From Riptortus pedestris (lineage: Eukaryota > Arthropoda > Insecta > Hemiptera > Alydidae): 64,000 nucleotides of DNA. The position numbers were made by a program, and so were the translations under genes. The DNA lies in contig CM032228.1 of NCBI GenBank assembly GCA_019009955.1, forward strand, positions 542,501 through 606,500, written 5' to 3'. Below the pieces are notes generated by a model. That model saw nothing but the letters and a program-made list of their open reading frames with translations. It was not told where the DNA came from and did no database searches. This document shows, piece by piece, positions 47,339 through 56,330 of this stretch (the first letter of the stretch is position 1; each line of letters begins with the position of its first letter).

Positions 47339-48147
47339 ATGGAGAGCAAGGTAAATATTCTCAACAACAAACTTAACTATAATAATAAAGAAATATTTAC
47401 AATTCTAGATAAAAATAATGATCCATGGTTTAAAGCTAGAGATATTGCTATATTGTTAAAATATAAAAATCCTAGAGATGCTGTAATTATGCATGTAGAT
47501 GATGATTTTAAGATGAGATATAAAGATTTTTCAGTGTTCGGGAAACGCGACTACCAAAGTACTGATGAGCAAACTGTATTTATTAACGAATTAGGTTTGT
47601 ATTCTTTGATTATGAAATCGAAATTACCTCAAGCAAAAGAATTTCAAAATGGGTTTACAATGGTATCAAAACAATTAGAAAAACAGGAGAGTATAAATTA
47701 AAACAAACAATAGAAAGTTTAGAAAAAAGTAATGAAATAATGTTTAATACAACAAGAAGAATTTTAAAAGAGAAAGATGAAGAAATTCAAATATACAAAA
47801 ATTCTAGAGAACAAATAAGCTCATATATTGTGAATGAAACTGATATTGAAGATTTTCACCATTGTTTTATATTATTTAATTTAAATAATGACAAATGTGA
47901 ATATACTTACTATGTTGTTAGATGTCAAATAAGAAATGTAGAAAATGCTAGTGATAAAGTACGCACAAAAAATCCAAAATGTTATGAACGACTATTGTTA
48001 TGCGTTCCTAACAGTATCAGTTTTTATAATGTAATGAAAGAAAATTTAAAAAGAAATTTAAAATTTCATGGTAATTATTTTATGATAACAAATAAAGAAT
48101 TTACAGAAAATGATTTAATGGATCATATAATGTCTTTAAGAGAATAA
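47339..48147 (+). pseudogene. BRO-family protein (Bro-N plus C-terminal domain)
   Basis: The first frame (47339-47701) starts at ATG in ATAAATAAATGG and holds a Bro-N domain: ILDKNNDPWFKARDIAILL, YKNPRDAV, and FINELGLYSLIMKSKLPQAK. A frameshift near 47650 moves the end of Bro-N to another frame. The second frame (47740-48147) has a short coiled coil and a C-terminal domain with DFHHCFILFNL, YVVRCQIRNVE and NLKFHGNYF, like the BRO C-terminal regions of insect DNA viruses. BRO proteins bind DNA and occur in baculoviruses, iridoviruses, ascoviruses, entomopoxviruses and phages. It is transcribed opposite to its neighbours. Confidence 0.75.
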
Positions 48148-48174
48148 AATCTAAAAAATTACAAACTCAGAAAT

Positions 48175-49209
48175 TTAAGTTACATCTTTTTTATTTATCC
48201 AACTATTATGAGTATTATCATAACCTAACCATTTGGCATAAACTTTATCTCCTTTTCTTTTTAAAACTTTTTCAACTAAATAATCATGCGGATATTTTGT
48301 TTTCATTAGTTCTTCTTTATAAAATCTACCTTCAATTTCTTCTTCTTTTAAATCTTTAATTTTATAAGTAATAGGAACAGATTGTATTATTTTACTTATT
48401 TTAAGAACTTCAGTAGAATAGTTAGGTGTATATCCTTTTTCAAATATTCCTTTATATTTACTTATCCTTACATAATCGTTTAATTTAAATTTTTGTTTTT
48501 CAATTTTCATATTGTTATCCCTATAAATATTAGTTAATATTTCTTCCTCATTTTTCTTATTCACTTCTATAGGTTTCATCTTTATAGTGCTGTGATAAGA
48601 ATTATTATATTCTTTAATTAATTCATCTAAAATATCTATCCATTTATAATTTCCTCTCTTGGAAAATTCTTTCCACATTTTACCTTTTAAAGTTCTATTA
48701 AATCTTTCAACAATAGCAGCTTTTATTTCACTATAACTAGAATAGTGATTAATATTAAATTCTTTCATTAAATTTTGAAAATCTTTATTATAAAATTCTT
48801 TTCCATTATCGGTTTGTAAATTTTTTGGTTTATTTTTATTGTTTAAAATACTTTTAAATGCTTCTGAGACTAATTTACCAGTTTTATCTTTAACAGGAAT
48901 AGCCCAAGCAACTTTAGAAAATGTATCTATTACAGTTAAAATATATTTAAATCCTTTATTAATTTTAGATATTCCTTTTAAACTTCCAGTATTGATCTCA
49001 ACTAAATCTGATTGCCAAAGGTCGTTTACTCCTAGAGTTATAATTTTTGTTCTTTCAAAATTTCTTCTAACTGGTTTATGAATTTCTTCGATTATTCCTT
49101 CTTTTACATTTATTTTTTCATTTTTTGGCCTAAAAGGTATTATTTTTACTTCCACATTTTTCACAAATTCCTTTACCCATAAGTTTTCCATTTTTAGAAG
49201 TTTCTTCAT
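48175..49209 (-). CDS. Polinton integrase (rve family, chromodomain)
   Basis: 344 open codons with no internal stop. The rve core has its catalytic triad: D68 (LWQSDLVEI), D134 (LQTDNGKEF) and E168 (AIVERFNRTLK). A region of SH3-like spacing follows (FKLNDYVRISKYKG), then a C-terminal chromodomain (YLVEKVLKRKG..VYAKWLGYD..HNSW, about 310-344). The chromodomain would steer integration to marked chromatin. The first about 25 residues overlap a different zinc-protein frame (49130-49264), so the true start is uncertain and the HHCC N-terminal domain is not seen. This is the best preserved large gene of the element. Confidence 0.85.
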   Translation of the reverse strand: MKKLLKMENLWVKEFVKNVEVKIIPFRPKNEKINVKEGIIEEIHKPVRRNFERTKIITLGVNDLWQSDLVEINTGSLKGISKINKGFKYILTVIDTFSKVAWAIPVKDKTGKLVSEAFKSILNNKNKPKNLQTDNGKEFYNKDFQNLMKEFNINHYSSYSEIKAAIVERFNRTLKGKMWKEFSKRGNYKWIDILDELIKEYNNSYHSTIKMKPIEVNKKNEEEILTNIYRDNNMKIEKQKFKLNDYVRISKYKGIFEKGYTPNYSTEVLKISKIIQSVPITYKIKDLKEEEIEGRFYKEELMKTKYPHDYLVEKVLKRKGDKVYAKWLGYDNTHNSWINKKDVT

Positions 49210-49264
49210 GAAAATCCTTCGTTTCTGTTTGTTTCTTACACTTTACACAATATATAAGTACCAT
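49130..49264 (-). CDS. Small zinc-ribbon protein (DUF5679-like)
   Basis: 44 codons, ATG in TTAATAAATGG. Two Cys pairs, YCVKCKKQTETKD at the start and ICEKCGSK at the end, spaced by a Lys-rich loop. This is the layout of short YCVKCK proteins of phages and virus-like elements. It overlaps the integrase frame. Role unknown. Confidence 0.6.
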   Translation of the reverse strand: MVLIYCVKCKKQTETKDFHEETSKNGKLMGKGICEKCGSKNNTF

Positions 49265-49269
49265 TTATT

Positions 49270-49914
49270 AAGTATAAAAATATTACTTTAATTTAACCTT
49301 CCATTCGTATTCCATTTTTTTCTATTTCTCTAATTATAATTCCATGAAGCTCGTCTCGCACTATTTGTGATATAATATCATCGTTATGAGCATTCAGTTG
49401 TTCTATTTCTTTATGCATTTCTTCACTTAATATTTTTTTATATTCTTCAAATCTCTCTTTAATGATACCTTCAAATCCTTTTATTTAAAATTTAAAATCT
49501 TCCAACATCGATTTTACTTGCTTCATAATAACTACATCATTATTATATTTTCCTTCTGAAACATTAACAAGTCTTCTTTTATTAAAACCAATATAGCTTT
49601 TAGTAACTGTTAATATTAAAATTATTATTTCATTAACTTTTGTTTTTAATTCATTCTTAAATTTATTATTAAAATCGTTTTTTAATTCATTCTTCAATTT
49701 ATTTTCATCATCTTCTATTTTATTTTGGAATGTTGAGATTTCTGTTCTAAAAGAATTTGAAAGTTCTTCTACAATATCATTTTTTAATTTTGTATCATCA
49801 TAATTAATAGAACCTGAAATTTCTTTTACAATATCATTTTTTAATTTTGTATCATCATAATTAACCGTAACTGTTGGGCTCTCGTATGGAGATTTCTCTA
49901 TTGTATAACTTCAC
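49270..49914 (-). pseudogene. Polinton coiled-coil protein with NKRRLVNV motif
   Basis: Lys/Asn/Glu-rich helical frames. 49697-49485 contains NKRRLVNVSEGKYNNDVVIM; this motif type (NKR..NV....NDAV) recurs in virus-like tail, fibre and minor structural proteins. Upstream (49900-49790) a segment of about 57 bp is duplicated in tandem (TTTTTAATTTTGTATCATCA twice). A stop near 49484 and several shifts break the frame. Confidence 0.45.
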
Positions 49915-50275
49915 GTGGGAAGAATTTAAGAACTAATAAAAATAAATGATGATATTGGAGGATCATCGATATTTTGTATTTGGTCTTCATTATATATTAA
50001 ATTATATTTTTCCAAAATTTTCAACTAGTTCTTTAGATGGTTGAAGATTTCCATATGAATTAAAATAATGTTTTCTATTTAAATTTTTGCAATATGCTGG
50101 GTAGCACCCACTGGGTAGTGGGTACCATTTCCAAATGAATTATCGATATTAATAATTCCACATTCAATATTTCTAGGTTCTTTTGGGAGCTCATCTCTGA
50201 TAAAAACTCCTCTAAAATATTTTATTTTAACCTTCTTAACCAATACTTCAATATCAAAATTAGATAATGGTTTTA
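49915..50275 (-). pseudogene. Adenovirus-type cysteine protease (adenain-like), inactive
   Basis: The minus frame reads NFDIEVLVKKVKIKYFRGVF, RDELP, ECGIINIDNSFG and GTHYP (about 50265-50115). GTHW/Y contains the catalytic His of the adenain fold used by Polintons and adenoviruses to mature virion proteins. Just after it a small duplication (GGTACCCAC/GGGTGCTACCCA) shifts the frame. The next part reads NSYGNLQPSKELVENFGK, where FDSYG is usual. The region that should hold the catalytic Cys reads DDPPISSFIF with no Cys. No ATG is kept at the start. Confidence 0.7.
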
Positions 50276-50700
50276 TTTTTTTATTTTATTTTTAATCTTT
50301 CCACCTTTCTTTGATTTCATTGCTTTATCATGTATTATTTGTTCTTCTAATACTTTGTGTTTATGTTTTGAATCTATTACTGAACTTGCAACAGCGCTTG
50401 CTCCTCCGAGTTAGGAGCTTTACCTAAACCTGCAAATATTAATGGAAGTATTCCTCCATCTTTTTCATTTTCTTTTAATTGTTTGAAAGTTGAAGTAATC
50501 CTTACACTTCTTTTATCTTTTGAGTTTTGCTCAATCTTATTAATTTGTCTTTCAGTTAGTAAAATTGAATAAGTACCTTTTGAAGTTTGAATTGTTCCAT
50601 CAGTTTTTTTTTAGAGCATTAGCTATTTTAGATTTTCGATTATCTGTAAGAGAAATTTTATATTCTTTATAAGAATAAATAAATTGGTTTATCACCTCTA
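50276..50700 (-). pseudogene. Lys-rich C-terminal region of the PLA2 protein (pX-like)
   Basis: In broken frames: KISLTDNRKSKIANALKK, SILLTERQINKIEQNSK, VRITSTFKQLKENEKDGG and ILPLIFAGLG, ending in a KKGGKIK basic tail. Repeated basic 'L(T/S)..Q..KI' segments before a hydrophobic Gly/Leu stretch occur in arthropod Polinton PLA2 proteins and recall adenovirus pX-type core proteins. Frameshift near 50615. Confidence 0.5.
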
Positions 50701-50888
50701 GCTAATCTTTCATCTAATTTTGTTCCTGGACCGCAATAATTATATCCAGGAATATGAATTTCAAAATTTAACTTATTCAATATTTTGTTAAACAACCCGT
50801 AACCAATGGTTTCATCATTAATAATCTCATTTGGAAGAGAATTAACGATTCTTATAAGATATTCAGTTCCTTTTTTATCATCAATATG
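50701..50888 (-). pseudogene. Parvovirus-type phospholipase A2 domain, truncated
   Basis: KGTEYLIRIVNSLPNEI leads to FEIHIPGYNYCGPGTKLDER and RLARGDKP. GYNYCGPGT..D is the calcium-binding loop of the VP1-type PLA2 used by parvoviruses to leave endosomes, and is also known from Polinton/adintovirus proteins. The catalytic HD segment that should follow is deleted, so the domain is dead. It follows the stop of the next gene directly with no ATG. Confidence 0.75.
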
Positions 50889-51880
50889 TTATTCTAGAAG
50901 GTTTGTCAAAAATCTGATTATTGCTACTTTTTCATTATGGAAATTATTATCTCCAGCTAGTTCAGATACTAATATCAAATTCAATCTTGAAATTAATTCA
51001 TTTAAATTATTTATGTATAAAACAGAATGTTGATTATAATTAACAATTCCTTTTCCTGTGATTTGTAAATTCTTCATTTCTTCATATATTGGTTTTAAGA
51101 GTTTTTTATATTTTTCTGTCTGTGGAGCTTTAGGTCTATTAGTAGTTGGATTATTTTTTTGATATAAAGCATTCGTTTTAATTAGTAAGTGTTTATACGT
51201 TTTAAAGTCTTCATCTGTAAATGTTATTCTTCCTGTAGAAGGAAATAAATGCTTATAATCTTGAGTTAATAATGCCCATAATCCTCTTGTACCTTTATAT
51301 TTTGTACCCAAAATTTCTAAATCACCTTCTATTTCAACTTTAATATTTCCAAGTTTAAATTCTGAATTCTTATAAGATAACCCAAAATGTTTATCAGTTA
51401 TTGTAAAATATTGAGATGATATAGGACCTACAATTGTTGTTTTATAAGGACTTAATTTTAAAGGAGAAGAAGTACCTTTGCTTTCTGTATCCTCTTCTAT
51501 TTGATCTAAAATTATAATCTTGTTTATTGGAAAAGGAGTTCTTTTAGCTGCTGGAGTATATAAATCTTTTTCGAAAGATGTTTCATCTTCAGATGATGGA
51601 ATTTCCATTTCTGCAATGCTTCTTGTAAATGGAACAACATCTGTAATTAAAGTTTTATTTTGTTCTAATACATGTTGTATTCCTTCATCTACATGAGCCA
51701 TAGTTTCACTAAGTTTTTCAATAGCACCAGTTATTGGAGCATATTCTTTAGTTTTAAAATCTTCTTCAATTATTCTTTGTTGTCGAGCATTTTTAAATTT
51801 TTTAATTAAATCTTTTTCTATTTTCTGAAGTTCTTTCGCTTTTTCAACTCCTTGGGGAGATATTTTACTTTCTATTTATA
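50889..51880 (-). pseudogene. Arthropod Polinton protein (YKGTxGLWxLLT family, DUF8207-like)
   Basis: 270 open codons from 51701, and the same frame extends upstream to about 51880 through a coiled-coil start (IEKDLIKKFKNARQQRI). The core reads KYKGTRGLWALLTQ, FKTYKHLLIKTNALYQ, PQTEKYKKLLKPIYEE and LNELISRLNLILVSE..GDNNFHNE. This domain sits directly before PLA2 genes in many arthropod Polintons. Its role is unknown; a virion or replication role is inferred from position only. The start codon appears lost: the upstream TTTATAAATAGAAAG lacks the ATG where the element's start motif would lie. Confidence 0.65.
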
Positions 51881-51894
51881 AAGCATAAAAAGTT

Positions 51895-52012
51895 AAAGGA
51901 GTTTAAGTTGTTTAAGTGAGTTTAAGTTGTTAAAGTGAGTTTAAGTTGTTAAAGTATTTTAAGTAGTTAAAGTATTTTAAGTAGTTAAAGTATTTTAAGT
52001 AGTGAAAGTGAT
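51895..52012. repeat. 19-20 bp tandem repeats between divergent genes
   Basis: About six units of GAGTTTAAGTTGTTAAAGT grading into GTATTTTAAGTAGTTAAAGT. They lie in the intergenic space between the minus-strand and plus-strand genes. Confidence 0.85.
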
Positions 52013-52035
52013 AGGGTGCTGTAATTAAGTATTTA

Positions 52036-52110
52036 GATGAGATATAAAGATTTTTCAGGAGTCGTAAAAGGCGACTCCCCAAATACCAATAAACAAAAGA
52101 ATTTTAAAAT
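52036..52110 (+). pseudogene. BRO-like gene fragment
   Basis: GATGAGATATAAAGATTTTTCAG is shared with the Bro-N gene (47513-47535), and the reading RYKDFSGVV matches RYKDFSVFG there. It lies just upstream of the ATPase gene and suggests a second, lost BRO gene or a gene-conversion patch. Confidence 0.5.
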
Positions 52111-52198
52111 GTGTTTATATTGTTATAGAAACATTTAGAAGATATATATCAATGTTCAAAGGTGGCGTTTTCAAAACTTCCCCTTTCTTTTTATATAA

Positions 52199-53137
52199 AT
52201 GAGTAAAAAATATAAAATCAAGATTTATCACAAAGATTCATCAAAAAATGAGAATGATATTTTTCTGAATCCTTTGAGGTGTGTTATTGTTGGTGGAAGT
52301 AATTCAGGCAAAACTTCATTATTGTTAAATTTTAATTATAATAAAGACTGGATAAATTATGATTATTTGTATGTATGTAGTAAATCTTTAGAACAAGAAG
52401 TTTATCAAAAAATGCAAGAAATATTTCAAAATATATCAGATGAACTCAATGAAGAAATTGGATTATTTTACAGTGATATCGATGAAATTCCTAATGTAGA
52501 TGAGTGTAAAGATAATAGTTTAGTTATTTTCGATGATTGTGTTTTGGAAAATCAAGATATAATTAAAGATTATTTTGTTAGAGGAAGACATAAAAATATT
52601 TCATGTTTCTATCTAAATCAATGTTATTCTCGATTAGATTGACAATTTATCAGGAATAATGTAAATTTCTTATGCATTTTCAAACAATCAGATCATTATC
52701 AAGATCTAATATGGGGCTCAGGTTAGCCATGCGAGTTAAAGCGTTGACCTTTATCTCACATGGCAAACCTAGAGTGGCGAGTTCGATTCTCGCCTGGGCA
52801 AAGGAAATTATTTAGTGACGAAATTCATTAAATAACATCCTAAAATCCCACCCTGGCTAGAAAAGGGTGGTAACCTGTAGATTACTCCCGTCCCAATTAG
52901 CCTGAGTTGCAAAAAGTGGACGTTAATAAATAATAAATAAAAAATAAATAAGATCTAATATATAAGGATTTCACAGGAAATGATTTTGAGACAAAGCAGA
53001 AATTTAAAGAATTTTGTAATGATTGTTGGAAAAATGATTTTGGATTCATTTCTATAAACTTAGATAAAAAGATGAGTAATGGAAAATATATGTTTTAGTT
53101 TGAACAGGTTCTTGATAAGGTAAAGGAAGAAATATAA
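52199..53137 (+). pseudogene. Packaging ATPase (A32/FtsK-like), interrupted by a SINE
   Basis: ATG in TTATATAAATG at 52199. Walker A is GGSNSGKT (residues 32-39); Walker B is LVIFDDC (108-114). VRGRHKNISCFYLNQ follows, the sensor-like segment of A32-type ATPases that drive DNA into virions. A TGA near 52640 ends the first frame, reading continues to QDLI at about 52712, and the tRNA-derived SINE (52713-52949) breaks it. The remaining C-terminus (YKDFTGNDFETKQKFKEF) resumes after the SINE in the same frame as the target duplication and has a TAG near 53097. Without the SINE the gene would be of normal length for the family. Confidence 0.85.
52713..52949 (+). mobile_element. tRNA-derived SINE with target duplication
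   Basis: Flanked by the 12-bp repeat AAGATCTAATAT (52701-52712 and 52950-52961). The head (about 85 bp) is tRNA-like: GGTTAGCCATGCGAGTTAAAG as box A and GAGTTCGATTCTC as box B, ending CGCCTGGGCA. A body with CCCTGGCTAGAAAAGGGTGG follows, then CCTGAGTTGCAAAAAGTGG and an ATAA-rich tail. The parent tRNA was not resolved; the long variable region suggests a class II type. RNA polymerase III would transcribe it and a LINE would mobilise it. Confidence 0.9.
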
Positions 53138-53260
53138 ATACAACATCAAAATTCATTTATTTTAGAATTTTTTATTTATAATTCATATAAATACAACAAT
53201 TGTTCTAATTTCATTTATTTAACATTTTCTATTTAGAATTCATTTAAATGAATTTGAATT
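53138..53260. other. A+T-rich spacer
   Basis: Two imperfect copies of AATTCAT(A/T)TAAAT..., no gene. Confidence 0.4.
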
Positions 53261-53612
53261 GAAGAGCGGCCATGCCATGGCCGGAGAGCGTCATAGGTTG
53301 ATATGTAATGTCTTTGAAGAGCGGCCATGCCATGGCCGGAGAACGTCATAGGTTGATATGTAATGTCTTTGAAGAGCGGCCATGCCATGGCCGGAGAACG
53401 TCATAGGTTGATATGTAATGTCTTTGAAGAGCGGCCATGCCATGGCCGGAGAACGTCATAGGTTGATATGTAATGTCTTTGAAGAGCGGCCATGCCATGG
53501 CCGGAGAGCGTCATAGGTTGATATGTAATGTCTTTGAAGAGCGGCCATGCCATGGCCGGAGAACGTCATAGGTTGATATGTAATGTCTTTGAAGAGCGGC
53601 CACACTCTGTCC
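53261..53612. repeat. 55-bp tandem array with hairpins, six copies
   Basis: GAAGAGCGGCCATGCCATGG starts at 53261, 53316, 53371, 53426, 53481, 53536 and a partial at 53591. Each unit holds CGGCCATG-C-CATGGCCG, a perfect inverted repeat. Copies differ at one G/A position (GAGAGCG or GAGAACG). It is far more G+C-rich than its surroundings. Confidence 0.95.
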
Positions 53613-53940
53613 TCTCTTGCATCTTATGTTGTGGTCTTCCAAAATGTTGAATATCTTCAATCATCCAACATTTTTGTAATATTTTTATAATCCTTCGTAA
53701 ATTCTTGTAATGAAATATTAAGTTTCGTTAGCAATGGATAAGAATGACTAATTTTTCCAATTATTGATTTTTAGATATTATTTAGCTTATTCACATTTTT
53801 TATATAAAATATTGTATGCGCTTTGGTTTTTTTTATGATGGGAATCATAATTTAGATTTATATGTACTAATCAAAATTATGATTTCCCTTCCGGAAAGGG
53901 AAATATTTTTATGACTAAATTATATTGATAAAAAACTTTC
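53613..53940. other. Unassigned Polinton sequence
   Basis: Minus-strand patches (ISLQEFTKDYKNI; YSTFWKTTT) hint at a decayed gene at about 53640-53770, but no family is recognised. CCCTTCCGGAAGGG at 53886 is a short palindrome. Confidence 0.3.
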
Positions 53941-53948
53941 TTTAATAA

Positions 53949-54311
53949 ATGGAGCTTTTAAAAAAGATAAGATGTTGGTAAGTTTGAAAATATTCCAATA
54001 ATTAAACTAACATTGTTGAATTTAAATAAACCATATCCAGTTAAAGAATTTAAAGAAATTAATACTAAATTTGGAAAAAGAATAGTTGTTATATTAATAG
54101 ATGAAGAATGTCAATTACAAGTTTTCTCCCAGATAGATTTAATGAGATATTAACTAAAAAGGATATTCAAACATTAAATACCCAAAAAATATCATTTTTT
54201 TATAATGGATTAAAAGATATAGGTAATAACAATGTTCATATTATTGACTTTCTAGAAAACAAAGATGTAATAAAGATAAAGGTACGTAAATCTAAGAAAA
54301 GTGACGATTAA
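53949..54311 (+). pseudogene. Small Polinton protein, possibly OB-fold-like
   Basis: ATG in TTAATAAATGG at 53949 starts a frame that shifts near 53980 and again near 54110. Segments: KPYPVKEFKEINTKFGKRIV, LIDEECQLQVF, then SFLPDRFNEILTKKDIQTLN and KISFFYNGLKDIG. The order 'YPV....... T.FG.R.V..... FLP.RF......D' is that of a short protein widespread in arthropod mobile DNA; its beta-rich pattern suggests a ssDNA-binding role, which is an inference. It is the last recognisable gene of the element. Confidence 0.5.
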
Positions 54312-54514
54312 ATTAATTGAATAAATTTTATTATTTTAATGTTTTAACCTTATTTTTAAGATTTTTTCATACATTGTTTATATAACTTATGGGGGGGGAA
54401 TCGTTGTTTTTATAGATTTTTAGAAATATTTTCGTTGTAAAATATTAGGCTTGTTCGTTTCCTTTTTTGAAGGATTTTGAGGTGTTCCAGAAACCACCCT
54501 TTCCCTCTACTTAT

Positions 54515-55708
54515 ATTAAAATTTTTAGGTTCAGACGGGAGTGGAGGTTATAAGGGAGACCTGAAATAAAAAATCATGATATTTCATCTTCTACTTATTT
54601 TTCGGCAATCGTGTACATAACAAAAGCTGTTTACTTTTTATTATATTATATTTTAATATATAAGATTAACTTTTGTTTTATCATTTTTTTTTGTAAAATA
54701 AGGTATGAAACAAATAATTTGTGTAGAAATATTGATATGCTCAACAATTCATTCCAATATGAATGGTACCTCACCTGGATAAGTTAATTCAAATCCCATG
54801 TTAGAATTTTATGCTTAATAATTCAAAACTATGTTATTTTTTAACGCCAGTAACAGTTTGCACCAAATAAGGTATACTGCCCCCACCCTTCTCTAAGTGT
54901 ATTTAATACATTATTTAATTAAAACGTGAAAATATTTGAACAAACAGTTTTCGTATTGTGAAGATAATGTAATCTGATTTGTAATATAATTTAATGTATT
55001 ACAGAATTGATGTCCTAAAGGAGTTGGCAGCACTGAGGCTAGGGAGGTGTCGAGCTACTTCCTTTGTCCTATCAGTTCTGCCGCTTCCTTGCCGACCTCA
55101 TATTAGTCTATGTTTACATGATAATTGATGATTACACTTTTAGCAATGTAGTGTTATTCTCAGGAATGTGAATTTGTTTAATAATCATAAATAAATAATT
55201 TAAAAGGATGAACACTGGGGAAGGTGCACCCAGTTATTTCTGGTATTTATTAACTTTGCTCCGTTAATGTATGATATACTTTACTGAACACCAATATAAA
55301 TATACAGTTTACAATCGAGACTTACAAAAGAGTATTTTTAATAGCGGTTATGACTTACCTAAAACAGCTGTCACCATTAAGCTTTGTACCGCATCAAGGG
55401 AAAGGAACTTTTATTCATACATGCTTTGGAAGATAGAATACTTTCTACGATTATGAATTATACTGTTCAATACGTTATAAAAGAACCTACATGCACAGGA
55501 GACGGGAAATATAATAATATTAGAAGAGGGAAGTCTTAAATAACAAATAATTTTATTATGAACAAATCCACAGCAACGACGGGTATGAACCCTAAAGACT
55601 GTGACAGGGAAATGTCAAAATACTGTGGAAAGTAAAGACTTGCCAAAAAAATACCATCTTCATTCAAGCTGAAATGAATTGCCGGGCGAAGCCGGGTACC
55701 CTAGCTAG
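54515..55708 (+). mobile_element. Helitron, 5'-truncated, with 520-bp segment
   Basis: Begins inside a module (GGTTCAGACGGGAGTGGAGG), carries the 54836-55350 segment found inverted at 41108-41625, and ends with CGGGCGAAGCCGGG and CTAG at 55705-55708. Confidence 0.75.
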
Positions 55709-55934
55709 TATATATATAAATATAGTTTTTAGAATAGAGTAAGTGTAGTCAATGTCAAACTTACATTGTATTGTAGGCAATTTGACGGAAGTGAGTTGTT
55801 ATTTAAAGAGAGTTAATTCACGGTTGACTCGGTGTGACTGAAATGAATTAATGATTGCAGGTCTGGCAACCTGTGCTAATTGCCCCACCAATTAAATAGC
55901 TCATCTATAACTTGCAGCGATCCATGCCACTGGT
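55709..55934. other. Unassigned sequence
   Basis: No recognised feature between two Helitrons. Confidence 0.3.
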
Positions 55935-56116
55935 CATCAGCTATACCAACACCCACTCCTGTTTATCTCAGATAATATTAGTATAGTTTATAGTCTAAGT
56001 TGGGCTAGGAGTAATATACATACCAAATTTCATAAAATTCGGTTCAGCTGTTTATGCATGGAAAGGTACAAACTGCACGGGTCCATGGCATTTGAAAAGA
56101 ATAGGTTTTGTATACA
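55935..56116 (-). mobile_element. Helitron 5'-end fragment
   Basis: CACCCACTCCTGTTTATCTCAG through TTCAGCTGTTTATGCATGGAAAGG; heavily diverged. Confidence 0.55.
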
Positions 56117-56330
56117 CTAGCTAATTCGCCCGGGAATTCATGTGAGGCTGTATGATGATGGTATTTTTGGCTAGGCTTTACTTCGCACAGTATTTTGAAA
56201 TTTCTCCGTCCCAGTGTTAAGGATTGATACCCGTCTTAGCAGTGGATTTGTTAATAATAAGATTATTTGTTATGTAAGGCTTCACTGTCCTCAATATTTT
56301 TATATTTCCCGTCTCCTGTGCATGTAGTTT
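56117..56330 (-). mobile_element. Helitron 3'-end fragment
   Basis: CTAG at 56117-56120, partial hairpin (TTCGCCCGGGAATTCATG), then GGCTAGGCTTTACTTCGCAC to GTCTCCTGTGCATG. Confidence 0.6.

Larger units (their letters stand above)
43279..54420. mobile_element. Polinton/Maverick (adintovirus-like) element, decayed
   Basis: About 11 kb holding decayed genes for polymerase B, integrase, packaging ATPase, adenain-like protease, a PLA2-domain protein, a BRO-family protein and several small zinc proteins, on both strands. This set defines Polintons and the related adintoviruses. I could not find terminal inverted repeats. The left edge coincides with a Helitron 3' end and the right edge is set only by the last recognisable gene, so borders are approximate and may be truncated. 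No hexon-type major capsid or penton gene was found. Confidence 0.85.

Noticed and set aside
52713..52800. Functional tRNA gene
   Set aside because: The acceptor stem does not pair well and the sequence continues into a SINE body and tail within a target duplication.
43279..54420. Terminal inverted repeats of the Polinton
   Set aside because: The ends at about 43279 and 54300-54420 were compared by eye and do not match in reverse complement; borders remain approximate.
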